This document shows positions 9,278 to 18,038 of a stretch of 51,083 nt of DNA, piece after piece. The stretch lies in assembly GCA_019261985.1 (NCBI GenBank), contig JAFAQY010000005.1, positions 1-51,083 of the forward strand, in the 5' to 3' direction. The first letter of the stretch is position 1, and every line of letters starts with the position of its first letter. Both the position numbers and the translations under genes were made by a program. Under the pieces are notes generated by a model. That model was not told the origin of the DNA, ran no database searches, and was given only the letters and a program-made list of their open reading frames with translations. The stretch comes from Bryobacterales bacterium. Lineage in GTDB: Bacteria > Acidobacteriota > Terriglobia > Bryobacterales > Bryobacteraceae.

Positions 9278-9481
9278 CTCCTACTCGTTGAATAAGGCAA
9301 CGGCTCCGGCCGCGGCCAATGACATATACGGTATGAATCCAAATATAAACCAGGATTCGCAAAAAAGTGATGAGTTGCCGAAAATAATTAACTCAGAAAA
9401 TTCCTACTCCCGTACCACCCAGGCATTCGTCCGATGGCAGTCTGCCGCACCCTGCAGTCCAGCGGCGCCCGGCGAAAAACC
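9278..9481 (-). promoter_or_regulatory. cas operon upstream region with an inverted repeat
   Basis: This 204-bp gene-free stretch precedes the first cas gene and is clearly AT-rich at about 9320-9410. GAATCC (9335-9340) and GGATTC (9353-9358) form an inverted repeat 12 bp apart around an A/T-rich core, laid out like an operator or short hairpin, about 60 bp from the csb1 start. I cannot identify a convincing -35/-10 pair, so the promoter position is inferred from context. Confidence 0.4.
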
Positions 9482-9657
9482 ATGGAGGTCCGCGACACCG
9501 TCAAGCTGATCTAGAAGGACGGATGGTGGCTGAAGCGAACGCGGGCAGATCACCGGGTCTACACACACGCCAGCAAACCCGGAATCGTTGTTGTGCGGCC
9601 ACCTCGGCTCCGACCTCGCACCGACACCTTATGAGTATCCTGAGACGCGGGGCTGAA
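9482..9657 (+). pseudogene. hicA: hicA toxin remnant (nonsense plus frameshift)
   Basis: From the ATG at 9482 the frame reads MEVRDTVKLI, then a TAG at 9512-9514 where HicA proteins have the glutamate of the LIEKDGW motif. It continues KDGWWLKRTRADHRVYTHAS and KPGIVVV, an unmistakable HicA double-stranded RNA-binding core including the catalytic histidine (DHRVY). After about 9597 the match moves to another frame, ending in HLMSILRRGAE just before hicB, like the TLxSILRQAG tail of the family. The toxin mRNA interferase therefore cannot be made intact, although its intact antitoxin gene follows directly. Confidence 0.8.
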
Positions 9658-9864
9658 ATGAAATACGCAGTCGTTATCGAACGGACGAAAACAGGTTACT
9701 CCGCGTACGTGCCAGATCTTCCCGGCTGCATAAGCGTGGGGGCGACGCGGGAGGAGTTGGACAACAACATTCGTGAGGCCATCGATCTCTATTTGGACGA
9801 ATTGCGCGAGCAAGGCATCCCCATACCTGTTCCCTCAACGGATACGGAATACATCGCCGTTTAA
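9658..9864 (+). CDS. hicB: HicB-family antitoxin, partner of a dead HicA
   Basis: The ATG at 9658 gives a 68-residue protein, MKYAVVIERTKTGYSAYVPD, then LPGCISVGATREELDNNI and REAIDLYLDELREQG. This is the partly degraded RNase H fold of HicB antitoxins, with the typical YVPDLPGC motif. There is no C-terminal DNA-binding extension, which many short HicBs also lack. A longer reading frame upstream runs through the hicA remnant and should not be taken as the protein start. HicB normally binds HicA and blocks its RNA cleavage; here the toxin is broken. The stop codon overlaps a degenerate CRISPR repeat. Confidence 0.85.
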   Translation: MKYAVVIERTKTGYSAYVPDLPGCISVGATREELDNNIREAIDLYLDELREQGIPIPVPSTDTEYIAV

Positions 9865-9896
9865 TTCAATGAGGCGCGACGAATTCATCGCGAAAT
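9863..9896 (-). CRISPR. Solitary degenerate CRISPR repeat
   Basis: These 34 bases align along their whole length with the 36-bp array repeat at 11-46. There are two substitutions (9864 and 9880) and two single-base deletions, one in each palindrome arm, so the hairpin CGCGACGAATTCATCGCG is largely retained with one mismatch. No second repeat is visible on either side. It begins on the hicB stop codon, about 590 bp upstream of the cas operon start and almost 10 kb from the array. Confidence 0.85.
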
Positions 9897-9978
9897 AATC
9901 CCTAGGCCGGCCCGCCGTTCCCGATTCATTCTATCGAGACGATTAGCCAGATTACACGTGCGTTAGCTTGGCCCTTGC

Positions 9979-9987
9979 TGTTATACA
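9979..9987 (+). promoter_or_regulatory. Candidate extended -10 promoter of the brnT-brnA remnant
   Basis: TGTTATACA fits an extended -10 element (TGnTATAAT) with no good -35 box. Transcription from it would start only a few bases before the GTG at 10000, giving a nearly leaderless message. Confidence 0.3.
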
Positions 9988-9999
9988 CTTTGTACCACG

Positions 10000-10298
10000 G
10001 TGCGCTTCGAATGGGATTCTCACAAAGACCGGATCAATCAATCCAAGCACCGCAGCCTGGATTTCGAAACCGCTGCCCGCGTATTCGACGATCCGAACCT
10101 GCTTCTCAGGCCGGGCCGCATCCTCGAAGGCGAACAGCGGTGGCGCGCGATCGGAGCGGGTCTCCACCGCCTTGCTGCTCGTAGCGCACCCGTAGCAGGA
10201 AGGACGAAGCCAATGGTGAAGAAATCATCCGCATCATCTCGGCGCGCGAGGCGAATCAGCAGGAGCGCCGAATCTATATTCACCAAGCCTCTTGCTAA
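10000..10298 (+). pseudogene. brnT: brnT toxin remnant (two frameshifts and a stop)
   Basis: From the GTG at 10000 the protein reads RFEWDSHKDRINQSKHRSLD then FETAARVFDD, the classic BrnT N-terminus. Near 10160 an extra G in GCGGG shifts the frame; the neighbouring frame then reads VSTALLLVAHP and meets TAG. A further shift is needed to reach DEANGEEIIRIISAREANQQ and ERRIYIHQASC, which ends at TAA 10296-10298 and is a textbook BrnT C-terminus. All pieces are present in order, so this was a complete ribonuclease toxin that has decayed, or it carries several sequence errors. The continuous frame from 10000 to 10554 is a chance fusion of brnT and brnA. Confidence 0.78.
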
Positions 10299-10554
10299 GC
10301 GGCAGAAAGAGGCATTGAACCGTATCGCCAAACGGCAAGCTCGCGGCGACGATTCCGGTATCGATTACACCGATATCCCGGCGTTGACTGCGGACGAGCT
10401 CGCGCAATTCCGCCGCGCGCCAAAGGTTCTGGTTGCCGCCCGGCTAGACCGGGATGTTTACGATTGGCTCCTGCAGTACGGCGAAGGTTATTCGACCCGA
10501 ATCAACTCCATCTTGCGGGCGGTCATGTACAGGTCAACCCAGGAAACTTCCTAG
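10213..10554 (+). CDS. brnA: BrnA-family antitoxin, partner of a dead BrnT
   Basis: The C-terminal 90 residues match BrnA antitoxins: FTKPLAKRQKEALNRIAKRQ, IDYTDIPALTADELAQFRRA, then the ribbon-helix-helix part VLVAARLDRDVYDWLLQYG and STRINSILRAVM. The first in-frame ATG (10213) gives 113 residues with a basic N-terminal extension not usual for BrnA; the family length would fit a start near 10276, where the codon is ATA. BrnA neutralises BrnT and represses the shared promoter. The coding frame is intact although the toxin is not. It converges with the ribbon-helix-helix gene at 10579. Confidence 0.75.
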   Translation: MVKKSSASSRRARRISRSAESIFTKPLAKRQKEALNRIAKRQARGDDSGIDYTDIPALTADELAQFRRAPKVLVAARLDRDVYDWLLQYGEGYSTRINSILRAVMYRSTQETS

Positions 10555-10578
10555 GATGGCATCCGCATTTGTCTGCGT

Positions 10579-10833
10579 TCATCCGGGGCCCAGTACACTC
10601 TTTCTGAGATTCTCTCTCGGCACGTCTTCGCCATAGCCTTTTCGCAGGTCCTCGGCTTCCGGGAAGTCAGGGAACGCCCCCGCAAGCTCCAGAAACTCCA
10701 CCGGCCAGGAATCCTGAGCCGCTTGAGCCACCCGGTCCGCGATCCACTTGCTTACGCTGACCTTTGCGCTTTTGGCGGCCTTCCTTACCTTCCGCTCAAC
10801 ATCATCATTGAGGTAAATCGTAATACGCGCCAT
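10579..10833 (-). CDS. Ribbon-helix-helix (CopG-like) antitoxin, orphan
   Basis: This 84-residue protein begins MARITIYLNDDVERKVRKAA, a ribbon-helix-helix DNA-binding fold, followed by VSKWIADRVAQAAQDSWP and an acidic tail (LAGAFPDFPEAEDLRKGYG). This pattern is typical of VapB-like partners of PIN-domain toxins. GGAGG lies 11 bases before the ATG at 10833 and 8 bases before an in-frame GTG at 10836, so the GTG may be the real start. A VapC gene would be expected just downstream, but only 24 bases separate the stop from brnA on the other strand and no PIN motif is seen. It is the third antitoxin in a row without a toxin. Confidence 0.75.
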   Translation of the reverse strand: MARITIYLNDDVERKVRKAAKSAKVSVSKWIADRVAQAAQDSWPVEFLELAGAFPDFPEAEDLRKGYGEDVPRENLRKSVLGPG

Positions 10834-11065
10834 CACGCCGATAACCTCCGCATTTTTTCCTTCCCCTCCACTCGCTTGCCGCCAAAACTCCCCCGGCATT
10901 GCCGCTTCAACCGCCACACTTCCTTTAATGGAACTGTATCGCGAATCCATCACCGGCCGCTCCGCAGCAGCCACGCGGGAAAACCGGCGCCGCAACTCTG
11001 ATTTTGCGAAACGAACCCAACAAGTCATTGAAAACACTACACCGCGTCCAAAACCGAACCCAATT

Positions 11066-13690
11066 TCACTCGCCGCTCTGCTGCAGCAGCTTCGCTACCA
11101 GCGCCGTCCAACCCGTCTGATGGCTTGCCCCAATCCCCGCCCCGGTGTCGCCGTTGAAGTATTCGTAGAACCACAGGTAATCCTTAAAATTGGGATCTGT
11201 CTGAAAGCGCTCCGAATTTCCGTACACCGGCCGGCCCCCGCTCGCATCCCGCAGGAAAATTCGAGACAAACGGCGCGACAATTCCGCCGCCACTTCGCTC
11301 AAATTCATGCAATTTCCCGATCCCGTAGGATATTCGATCTTAAAAGAGTCGCCAAAATACCAGCAATATTTTTGCAGCGATTCGATCATCAAAAAATTCA
11401 CCGGAAACCACACCGGCCCGCGCCAGTTCGAATTGCCGCCGAACAGGTCGGTGGTGGATTCAGCCGGTTCGTAATCCACGCGGTATTCGCGATGGTTGTG
11501 CGGCAGCACGAACGGGTGGTCTTCATGATATTTCGAAATCGCCCGCAGCCCGTGGGGCGACAAGAATTCTCGCTCGTCCAGCATTCGCTGCAGCACTCTC
11601 CGCAGCCGGTCTTTATCCAGCACGCTGAGCAGACGCCGCGACTCGACCCCCTCCGGCGAAAACGACGCGATGTTGCAGCACAGGTCCGGCCGGTGCCGCC
11701 CGAACCACTCCATGCGGCGGCGGAAACCCGGCAGGCGGTCGATCGTCGCAGGCTCCAGCGTGTCCACCGCGAAGATCGGTATCAGCCCCACCATCGAGCG
11801 CACCGCCAGCTTAATCGAGCCGCGGTCCGGCACCCGCAACCGGTCATAGAAGAACCCATCCTCTTCGTCCCACAAACCGTGCCCTTCCGGCCCGTTCATG
11901 GCCGTCGCAATGTAGAGAAAATGCTCGAAGAATTTGCTGGCGATGTCCTCATAAATCAGATTCACGTGGGTCGCCAGTTCCAGCGCGATCTTCAGCATGT
12001 TCAGGCAATACAGCGCCATCCAACTCGTCCCATCGGACTGCTCGATGAAACCGCCCATGGGCGCCGCCATCGACCGGTCGAAGGGCCCGATGTTGTCCAT
12101 CCCCAAGAATCCGCCCTCGAAGATATTGCTGCCCTCGGCGTCCTTGCGATTCACCCACCACGTAAAGTTCAGCAGCAACTTGTGGAACACGCTCTCGAGA
12201 AACGGATAATCCGGCACGCCGTTCAGCTTCCGGTCGATCTTGAATACGCGCCAGCAAGCCCACGCATGCACAGGCGGATTCACGTCCGCGAAAGACCATT
12301 CATACGCCGGAATCTGCCCGTTGGGATGGAGATACCATTCGCGCAAAAACAAGCGCAGTTGCGTCTTGGCGAAATCCGGATCCACCATCGCGAGTGGAAT
12401 CGCGTGGAACGCGAGGTCCCATGCCGCGTACCACGGATATTCCCATTTGTCCGGCATGGAAAGGATGTCTTCGTTGTAAAGATGGATCCAGTTGGAGTTG
12501 CGCCCCATCAAGCGATTTCCAGGCGGCTCCGGCTGGCCGGGATCGCCCTTCAGCCAGGTGTCCACCACGAAGTGATAGAACTGCTTCGACCACAGCAGCC
12601 CGGCAAAAGCCTGGCGTTGCACCCGCCGTCCATCTTCGGAAAGCGTCGCCGGCGCGAAGGAATAAAATTCGTCGGCTTCGAGAATACGCTCGGCGAACAG
12701 GCCATCGATATCGCTCACCATGCGCGTCGATTCGGTCGTGTTCGTCAGCCGCAGCCGGATCGTGCGGCTCTCGCCGCCTGTGAGATCGAAGCGGTACCAT
12801 GCGCAAGCCTTGGTGCCCGTTTGTGCCGGGTTCACCGCGTCGACTTCGCCATTGATAACGTACCTATGAAAGCTGTCCTTGACGTACGGCGAAGCGCCAT
12901 CGTGCCCCCAGAGCCTTCGCGCGTCGGATTCGTTTTCCGTGAAAAGCAAGGGCGGACCGCCCTCGAACGTCATTCGATACAAGCCGAGCGTCGCGTCTTC
13001 GATTTCCATCGTGCTCGCATCGGACTGGCGCAAAACCGGCTTTCGAATTCCTGGTTTCCACAACCACGTGTTGCGAAACCAAACCGTCGGCAGCACATGC
13101 AGCGTGGCCGGAACTGCCGCGCGGTTCACCGCCGTTATACGGATCAAAATGTCATCCGTATCTGCTTTTGCATACTCGATGAAAATATCGAAGTAGCGAT
13201 TCTCGTCGAAAACACCTGTATCGATCAGTTCCAGCTCGGGGTCTTTCCGCGTGCGCAGCCTGTTCGCGCGGATGAGATGTTCATAGGGGAATTCGCTCTG
13301 CGGATATTTATACAGGCACTTCATGTAGGAGTGCGTGGGCGTGGAATCCAGATAGTAGTAGCACTCTTTCACGTCCTCGCCATGATTGCCTTGGTGGCCG
13401 GTCAAGCCGAAGAGGCGCTCCTTCAGGATTGCGTCCTTTCCGTTCCAAAACGCCAGCGCAAAGCACAACCGCTGATGATTGTCGCAAATACCCGCGATCC
13501 CGTCCTCGGTCCAGCGATACGCGCGCAGATGGGCCTGTTCGAAGGGAAAGTAGCGCCATGCGTCGCCGTCCGTGCTGTAATCTTCGCGTACCGTGCCCCA
13601 GGCCCGTTCGGCCAGGTAAGGACCCCAGCGGCGCCAGTGCCGCTCGCGCCGTTGCGCTTCAATGATCCGAAGTTTCTCGGCGTCGATCAA
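11066..13690 (-). CDS. GH63-like glucosidase (MGH1-type glycoside hydrolase)
   Basis: This 874-residue protein resembles the large bacterial glucosidases of the GH63/MGH1 group. Recognisable segments are [40 protein letters not shown] and, near the C-terminus, [19 protein letters not shown], which belong to the (alpha/alpha)6 barrel. No signal peptide is seen, so it should act in the cytoplasm on an alpha-glucoside or mannosylglycerate-like substrate; the substrate cannot be told from the sequence. The start is a TTG overlapping the yraN stop (TTGA), indicating translational coupling. It ends a chain methyltransferase - yraN - glucosidase. Confidence 0.85.
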   Translation of the reverse strand: MIDAEKLRIIEAQRRERHWRRWGPYLAERAWGTVREDYSTDGDAWRYFPFEQAHLRAYRWTEDGIAGICDNHQRLCFALAFWNGKDAILKERLFGLTGHQGNHGEDVKECYYYLDSTPTHSYMKCLYKYPQSEFPYEHLIRANRLRTRKDPELELIDTGVFDENRYFDIFIEYAKADTDDILIRITAVNRAAVPATLHVLPTVWFRNTWLWKPGIRKPVLRQSDASTMEIEDATLGLYRMTFEGGPPLLFTENESDARRLWGHDGASPYVKDSFHRYVINGEVDAVNPAQTGTKACAWYRFDLTGGESRTIRLRLTNTTESTRMVSDIDGLFAERILEADEFYSFAPATLSEDGRRVQRQAFAGLLWSKQFYHFVVDTWLKGDPGQPEPPGNRLMGRNSNWIHLYNEDILSMPDKWEYPWYAAWDLAFHAIPLAMVDPDFAKTQLRLFLREWYLHPNGQIPAYEWSFADVNPPVHAWACWRVFKIDRKLNGVPDYPFLESVFHKLLLNFTWWVNRKDAEGSNIFEGGFLGMDNIGPFDRSMAAPMGGFIEQSDGTSWMALYCLNMLKIALELATHVNLIYEDIASKFFEHFLYIATAMNGPEGHGLWDEEDGFFYDRLRVPDRGSIKLAVRSMVGLIPIFAVDTLEPATIDRLPGFRRRMEWFGRHRPDLCCNIASFSPEGVESRRLLSVLDKDRLRRVLQRMLDEREFLSPHGLRAISKYHEDHPFVLPHNHREYRVDYEPAESTTDLFGGNSNWRGPVWFPVNFLMIESLQKYCWYFGDSFKIEYPTGSGNCMNLSEVAAELSRRLSRIFLRDASGGRPVYGNSERFQTDPNFKDYLWFYEYFNGDTGAGIGASHQTGWTALVAKLLQQSGE

Positions 13691-14100
13691 CGGCGGTTCA
13701 CGCCTCGAAATAAGTTAATCTGGGGCCGTTCTCCCAGCAGCACGGTGACCACGTCGAATCGAATCCGCTCTTGCGGGGTATCGGTCTTGCTGCCATACTC
13801 CAGCGCAATGCGCCGCATGTGGCGCAGCTTCTCCGGATCGATGGCGCGGTCCGGCGGGCCATAAGCGCCGCTTTCGCGCGATTTCACCTCCACGATGACG
13901 AGAATATCGCCATCCCAAGCGACGATATCGGCCTCTCCATCGCCGGAGGGAAGACGGTAATTCCGCGCGACGATAACGTACCCCTGTTTCCGTAAATACC
14001 GGTGCGCCAGATCCTCGCCGCGCCGCCCCGCCGCTTGCGACGGCTCCCAAATTTTGCGCCGCCGCGCATCGCGCAGCGAGTCGAGCAACGCTGCGATCAT
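13687..14100 (-). CDS. yraN: YraN/UPF0102 family nuclease-fold protein
   Basis: This 137-residue protein carries the family core: [20 protein letters not shown], then [20 protein letters not shown], which holds the E..D..ExK residues of a restriction-endonuclease-like fold. The biochemical role of the family is not established, though some members act on Holliday-junction-like DNA. The ATG at 14100 overlaps the stop of the methyltransferase (ATGA), and its own stop overlaps the glucosidase TTG. Length and motif order are normal. Confidence 0.9.
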   Translation of the reverse strand: MIAALLDSLRDARRRKIWEPSQAAGRRGEDLAHRYLRKQGYVIVARNYRLPSGDGEADIVAWDGDILVIVEVKSRESGAYGPPDRAIDPEKLRHMRRIALEYGSKTDTPQERIRFDVVTVLLGERPQINLFRGVNRR

Positions 14101-14624
14101 TTAATGACTTTCAGCCTCCACTCAATTACCTTGCCGCGCACCAAATAACAAAGGTAATACTCCCACCACAGTCGCAGCCGCGGCGAAGCGTTGATCAGCC
14201 ATTCGAGTCCCAGGTATTTCCACAAAGCTAGTAGCTTCACCCGGACCGAACTCTCATCGAATCGCGCTCTAGAGTAGTACCCGTAACCTCCGTGATTCTC
14301 CCCGAAGTACCGCATTGAGAAGCTGTTAAGGTGCCAACGATGCGTCGGATCGCAAAACGAGCTGAAATCTGTGTAGTGAGGAGTAACGATGAAAACTTCG
14401 CCGCCCGGCCGCACCAGCCGGTGGAATTCTTCCATGGACCGAATCACATCGGAAACGTGCTCGATCACATGCACGGCCTGAAGAGCGTCGAAAGACGAAT
14501 CGCGAAAAGGATAGGGAAAACGGTCCAGCTCGACCAAAGCATCGGCGCGCGAAGCAGGATTACGGTCAATCCCGATCGCGCCAATTTTTTTGTTGATACC
14601 GCACCCAACGTCCAAAATTCGCAC
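14097..14624 (-). CDS. Class I SAM-dependent methyltransferase
   Basis: The protein has motif I VRILDVGCGINKK, an acidic end to strand 2 (ADALVELDRFPYPF), the post-II segment SFDALQAVHVIEHV and VRPGGEVFIVTPHY, a Methyltransf_11-type fold. The frame extends upstream to 14780, but that part is only the translation of hairpin element copy B, so I place the start near the GTG at 14624 (175 residues); this leaves motif I at the very N-terminus and the exact start is uncertain. The substrate is unknown; HRWHLNSFSMRYFGE and a basic-aromatic C-terminus are seen in lipid and cell-surface methyltransferases. Confidence 0.72.
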   Translation of the reverse strand: MRILDVGCGINKKIGAIGIDRNPASRADALVELDRFPYPFRDSSFDALQAVHVIEHVSDVIRSMEEFHRLVRPGGEVFIVTPHYTDFSSFCDPTHRWHLNSFSMRYFGENHGGYGYYSRARFDESSVRVKLLALWKYLGLEWLINASPRLRLWWEYYLCYLVRGKVIEWRLKVIK

Positions 14625-14652
14625 GGAATTAGTCTGGCAGCTTCTAGCGCGT

Positions 14653-14780
14653 GTGGGGCAGGTTGCCAAACCTGGAGCGGGTTGCCAACCCGCTTGCCGA
14701 CCTTTATACCAACCCCGCCCAGCGCGGTGGCAACGCCCAGCGCGGTTGGCAACCGCGCGCCGGATGGCATCCGGCCCCAC
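14653..14780. repeat. Hairpin element copy B (full length)
   Basis: The element opens GTGGGGC and closes GCCCCAC. Inside are CAGGTTGCCAAACCTG, GCGGGTTGCCAACCCGC, a linker containing CCGACCTTTATACC and CCCCGCCCAGC, then GCGCGGTTGGCAACCGCGC and GCCGGATGGCATCCGGC. It carries an extra GCGCGGTGGCAACGCC-like unit before the third hairpin. It lies between the purE stop and the methyltransferase start. Confidence 0.9.
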
Positions 14781-14783
14781 AAC

Positions 14784-15269
14784 TCACAGTGTCTCGCTCA
14801 ACACCTTTTCCGCCTGCGCGGCCCGGAACGCCTTCAGCTTTTCGCTCAAGTCCCGGCGATGCGTCGCCAAAATCGCAATCGCAAGCAGCGCGGCATTCGT
14901 AGCTCCGGGTTTGCCGATACTGAGCGTCCCGACCGGAATGCCTCCCGGCATCTGCACAATCGACAGAAGCGAATCCATCCCGCGCAGCGCCTGGCTTTCC
15001 ATCGGCACTCCAAGCACCGGCAGAATTGTGTGGGCGGCCAGAACGCCGGCCAGGTGCGCCGCGCCGCCCGCGGCCGCGATGATCACCTCCAGCCCTCGGT
15101 CCCCGGCGGTCGAAGCCCATTCGGTCGCAGCCACCGGTGTCCGGTGCGCCGACAAAATCTTTCTTTCGTTCGGGACGCCGAACTGATCCAGAGTGTCGCA
15201 GCAATGGCGCATGGTCTCCCAGTCGGACTTGCTTCCCATCACCACGCCTACCAGCGGCTGCGAATCCAT
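14784..15269 (-). CDS. purE: N5-carboxyaminoimidazole ribonucleotide mutase
   Basis: This 161-residue PurE has [20 protein letters not shown] at the N-terminus, SAHRTP further in, and [20 protein letters not shown] forming the phosphate and substrate site. It moves the carboxyl group from N5-CAIR to C4 to give CAIR in purine biosynthesis, as a cytoplasmic homo-octamer. It starts 6 bases after the isocitrate dehydrogenase stop, so the two are cotranscribed. No purK is seen nearby. The stop lies 3 bases from hairpin element B. Confidence 0.95.
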   Translation of the reverse strand: MDSQPLVGVVMGSKSDWETMRHCCDTLDQFGVPNERKILSAHRTPVAATEWASTAGDRGLEVIIAAAGGAAHLAGVLAAHTILPVLGVPMESQALRGMDSLLSIVQMPGGIPVGTLSIGKPGATNAALLAIAILATHRRDLSEKLKAFRAAQAEKVLSETL

Positions 15270-15275
15270 GTTCGT

Positions 15276-16715
15276 CTATTGTCCCTGCGCGAGAGTGAAA
15301 CCCGGCTTGCCGTCATAATTGCGCAAGCTCTCGGTCAGCGCGATATCCAGGCCAAGGTCGGCAACGCGCCCGATCAGCGCCACAACTTCCTTCGGCGTGG
15401 TGCCGTTCTTGTCCACGAAGCGGCACCGGTAGGAATCGGTGCAGAACGTTTCCGGCGCGCCGTCCGGCCAAACCTTCGTCCCGCGATTCGACATCATCTC
15501 CAGAGCCAATCCGTTCGACCCGGCCTTGGCGACCAGTTTGGCCAATTCCGCCGTATTCTTCGAAGGCCATTCCACGTAAACATCCACGCCCACCAAATCG
15601 CGCTTCGGCGCCGGGCGCTTGGAAAGTGGAGGCAGAGGGCGTTGCGGCGCGGTCGAATACTCGACGGCTTTCAAAACCTGCGGCTTCTGTCCCAGGCGCG
15701 CGACTACCGCCTGCGCGAATTCCTTCGTCCCTACCTTCTGCTTGCTCTTCCCTTGTTCGTAAATATCGTAGGTGTGGATACCGTCTTCCATCGTGCGAAG
15801 CCAGCCGTTGTGGATGCGCTCGGCAATCTCGGGCAGCCCGATGTGTACCAGCATCAGCAGCGCTCCATGCAGCAGCCCCGAGGGATTTGCCATGTTCTGG
15901 CCCGCCCGCCGCGGAGCCGAGCCGTGAATGGCCTCGAACATCGCCGCTTGATCGCCGATATTGGAAGACCCGGCCAAGCCCACCGAACCCGCGATCTGCG
16001 CCGCCACGTCGGAAAGTACGTCGCCATACAGATTCGGCATGACGATCACGTCGAACGCCTCCGGCGTGTCCGCCATTTTCGCCGCCCCGATGTCGACGAT
16101 CCAGTGTTCCTTCTCGATTTCCGGATACTCGGCGCCGATCTCATCGAAGATCTTGTGGAACAGGCCGTCCGTCATCTTAAGGATGTTGTCCTTGGTGAAG
16201 CACGTGACCTTCTTGCGTTTGAACTTCAGCGCGTATTCGAAGGCGTAACGGACGATCTTCTCGCTACCCGGCCGGGAGATCAGCTTAATCGCTTGGATTT
16301 CGTCAGGGCTGGTTTGATACTCGATCCCCGCGTACAGATCTTCTTCGTTCTCGCGCACCACCACCAGATCCATCACCGGATGCTTGGTACGGACGAACGG
16401 ATGATAGGAGACGCAGGGCCGGATATTCGCGTAAAGCCCCAGCATTTTGCGTGTCGTGACGTTCAGGCTCTTGTATCCGCCGCCTTGCGGAGTGGTGATG
16501 GGCGCTTTGAGAAAAACCCTGGTGCGCCGCAGCGATTCCCAAGCGCTCGGGGCGATGCCGGAGGTGTTGCCGGAGAGGTAAACCTTTTCGCCGACTTCGA
16601 TAGTTTCGATATCAAGGGGCGCGCCTGCGGCTTCGAGGATCTCGAGCGTGGCCGCCATAATCTCAGGACCGATGCCGTCACCGTGCGCGACTGTAATAGG
16701 GATGCGTTTTGCCAT
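15276..16715 (-). CDS. icd: Isocitrate dehydrogenase, C-terminally extended type
   Basis: This 479-residue protein belongs to the isocitrate/isopropylmalate dehydrogenase family. IPITVAHGDGIGPEIMAATL opens the fold; RENEEDLYAGIEYQ holds the substrate-loop arginine and tyrosine, and NLYGDVLSDVAAQIAGSVGL the metal aspartates. About 140 residues beyond the usual core (after about 340) match the extended isocitrate dehydrogenases known from Thermus, normally NADP-linked. It catalyses oxidative decarboxylation of isocitrate to 2-oxoglutarate in the TCA cycle. Cofactor preference is inferred from the family. It is the first gene of an apparent icd-purE unit. Confidence 0.9.
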   Translation of the reverse strand: MAKRIPITVAHGDGIGPEIMAATLEILEAAGAPLDIETIEVGEKVYLSGNTSGIAPSAWESLRRTRVFLKAPITTPQGGGYKSLNVTTRKMLGLYANIRPCVSYHPFVRTKHPVMDLVVVRENEEDLYAGIEYQTSPDEIQAIKLISRPGSEKIVRYAFEYALKFKRKKVTCFTKDNILKMTDGLFHKIFDEIGAEYPEIEKEHWIVDIGAAKMADTPEAFDVIVMPNLYGDVLSDVAAQIAGSVGLAGSSNIGDQAAMFEAIHGSAPRRAGQNMANPSGLLHGALLMLVHIGLPEIAERIHNGWLRTMEDGIHTYDIYEQGKSKQKVGTKEFAQAVVARLGQKPQVLKAVEYSTAPQRPLPPLSKRPAPKRDLVGVDVYVEWPSKNTAELAKLVAKAGSNGLALEMMSNRGTKVWPDGAPETFCTDSYRCRFVDKNGTTPKEVVALIGRVADLGLDIALTESLRNYDGKPGFTLAQGQ

Positions 16716-16757
16716 TTTTTCGGGAGCGAGACGCTGAACAACTACAATAACATGCAG

Positions 16758-18023
16758 CTACGGAGTGCCAGAAGCAGCCGGCCTGCGGCTGCTGATTTTT
16801 ACGACTCGGCCAGCGCATTTCGCCTCTCGTCCTTGAATCTGACAAGTCACCAGGTTGTGCCTGCCACTGTCTTTATCGGGGCTGGTCAGACGCATTTCCC
16901 AGCCGGCGCCCTGGCGCGTGAAAAGCGTGTAGCCGAACGCTTGCCGGTTTTCGCTTTCCGCGACCACAACGCCGTGAATATCCATTCCGTTCACCTGTGC
17001 CGGGATGGGATCGGAAAGTTTCGTGCCGCCATCGCCCGCGACGATTTGCACCGGTCGGGTGCCCCCATAGCTCAAGACCTCGAACAAATGCGTATGACCG
17101 GAAAGCACCATATCGATACCCTGCGGCGCGGCTTTTTCCCAGGCTTGCTGGAGGGTCACGGTGTCTACGGCGGGCGGCTGATTCGGCACGCCCGCGCGCA
17201 CTCCCCAGAACGGATGATGATCCACCAGCCAGGCATTACGGGCATGCAGCGAAGCCAGTTGCGAAGAGTATGCAGCCGTTTGCTCACCGGCAGATTGATT
17301 GTCGTTGACCGCGGACGAATCGAAATTTATCGCCTGAAATTTTCCAAGCTCCACCGAATAGGGGCGCGAGATGTTTTCGCACATGCCGGTCCACGGCCTC
17401 GGGTCCAGGTAATAGAACCAGCCGCGCCAGGAGCGCTGGCAGTTCTCATGATTCCCGCGCACAAACATCCACGGGGCCGCCGCAAGCAGCTTCGCGGCAG
17501 GCTTGAAGAAATCCGCGTTCCAGGCCCCCCAATTGTCGCCGGAGGGACTGCCTCCGCAAACCCCTTGCTTATCCCGAGGGCAGGGGTCCTCGCGATAGAG
17601 ATAATCGCCGACATGAATCACCAGGTTGGGACGAACAGCCGCCGCGGCTCCAGCAACGGTTTGAAACGGCCACAGTGCTGGATCGTTGCAGTCCTGAAGC
17701 TGCACTCCTTTAATCCTGCAACCGGTGTCGCCAAACACAGCCACTCGCACGGGATCGGGATGAGGCAAAACCAGCGGCCTTCCGTTCACACTAGCCGTTT
17801 TCGTATTCGGAGGAATTTCCAGCTCACAGGCGGGACGAAAACCCGGAGGAACAGGTTCGCGCGGCAGCATCGGCCGCAACGCGTTCCCCACCCGGATGGA
17901 AGGACATTGGTCCGGAGTGGAAACCACCACCCGTGCGATGGCCCGCCCGCCTTCGCCAAGCTCGACCCAGACGGGCGTAAGAGTTTGACCCTGTGCGGCG
18001 ATCGTTGCCCAAAGCAACAGCAA
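16758..18023 (-). CDS. Secreted calcineurin-like metallophosphoesterase
   Basis: The metallophosphoesterase motifs are in order: VAVFGDTGC, VIHVGDYLY, FVRGNHENC, VDHHPFWG and SGHTHLFEV, supplying the two-metal site. A short hydrophobic segment LLLLWATIAAQGQ looks like the core of a signal peptide, so it is probably exported. The frame runs upstream to 18254, but that part translates hairpin element C and antisense of the rhodanese gene. I put the start near the TTG at 18023, which is uncertain because it leaves almost no basic n-region. The substrate is unknown; purple-acid-phosphatase-like proteins are the nearest likeness. Confidence 0.78.
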   Translation of the reverse strand: MLLLWATIAAQGQTLTPVWVELGEGGRAIARVVVSTPDQCPSIRVGNALRPMLPREPVPPGFRPACELEIPPNTKTASVNGRPLVLPHPDPVRVAVFGDTGCRIKGVQLQDCNDPALWPFQTVAGAAAAVRPNLVIHVGDYLYREDPCPRDKQGVCGGSPSGDNWGAWNADFFKPAAKLLAAAPWMFVRGNHENCQRSWRGWFYYLDPRPWTGMCENISRPYSVELGKFQAINFDSSAVNDNQSAGEQTAAYSSQLASLHARNAWLVDHHPFWGVRAGVPNQPPAVDTVTLQQAWEKAAPQGIDMVLSGHTHLFEVLSYGGTRPVQIVAGDGGTKLSDPIPAQVNGMDIHGVVVAESENRQAFGYTLFTRQGAGWEMRLTSPDKDSGRHNLVTCQIQGREAKCAGRVVKISSRRPAASGTP

Positions 18024-18038
18024 GCATGTCAGACCCGT

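Noticed and set aside
9523-9864. A 113-residue HicB with a long N-terminus
   Set aside because: The first 45 residues come from the hicA remnant read in shifted frames; the HicB domain begins at the ATG at 9658.
10000-10554. A single 184-residue toxin-antitoxin fusion protein
   Set aside because: The BrnT match leaves this frame near 10160 and resumes in another frame, so the open frame is an accidental join of a broken brnT and brnA.
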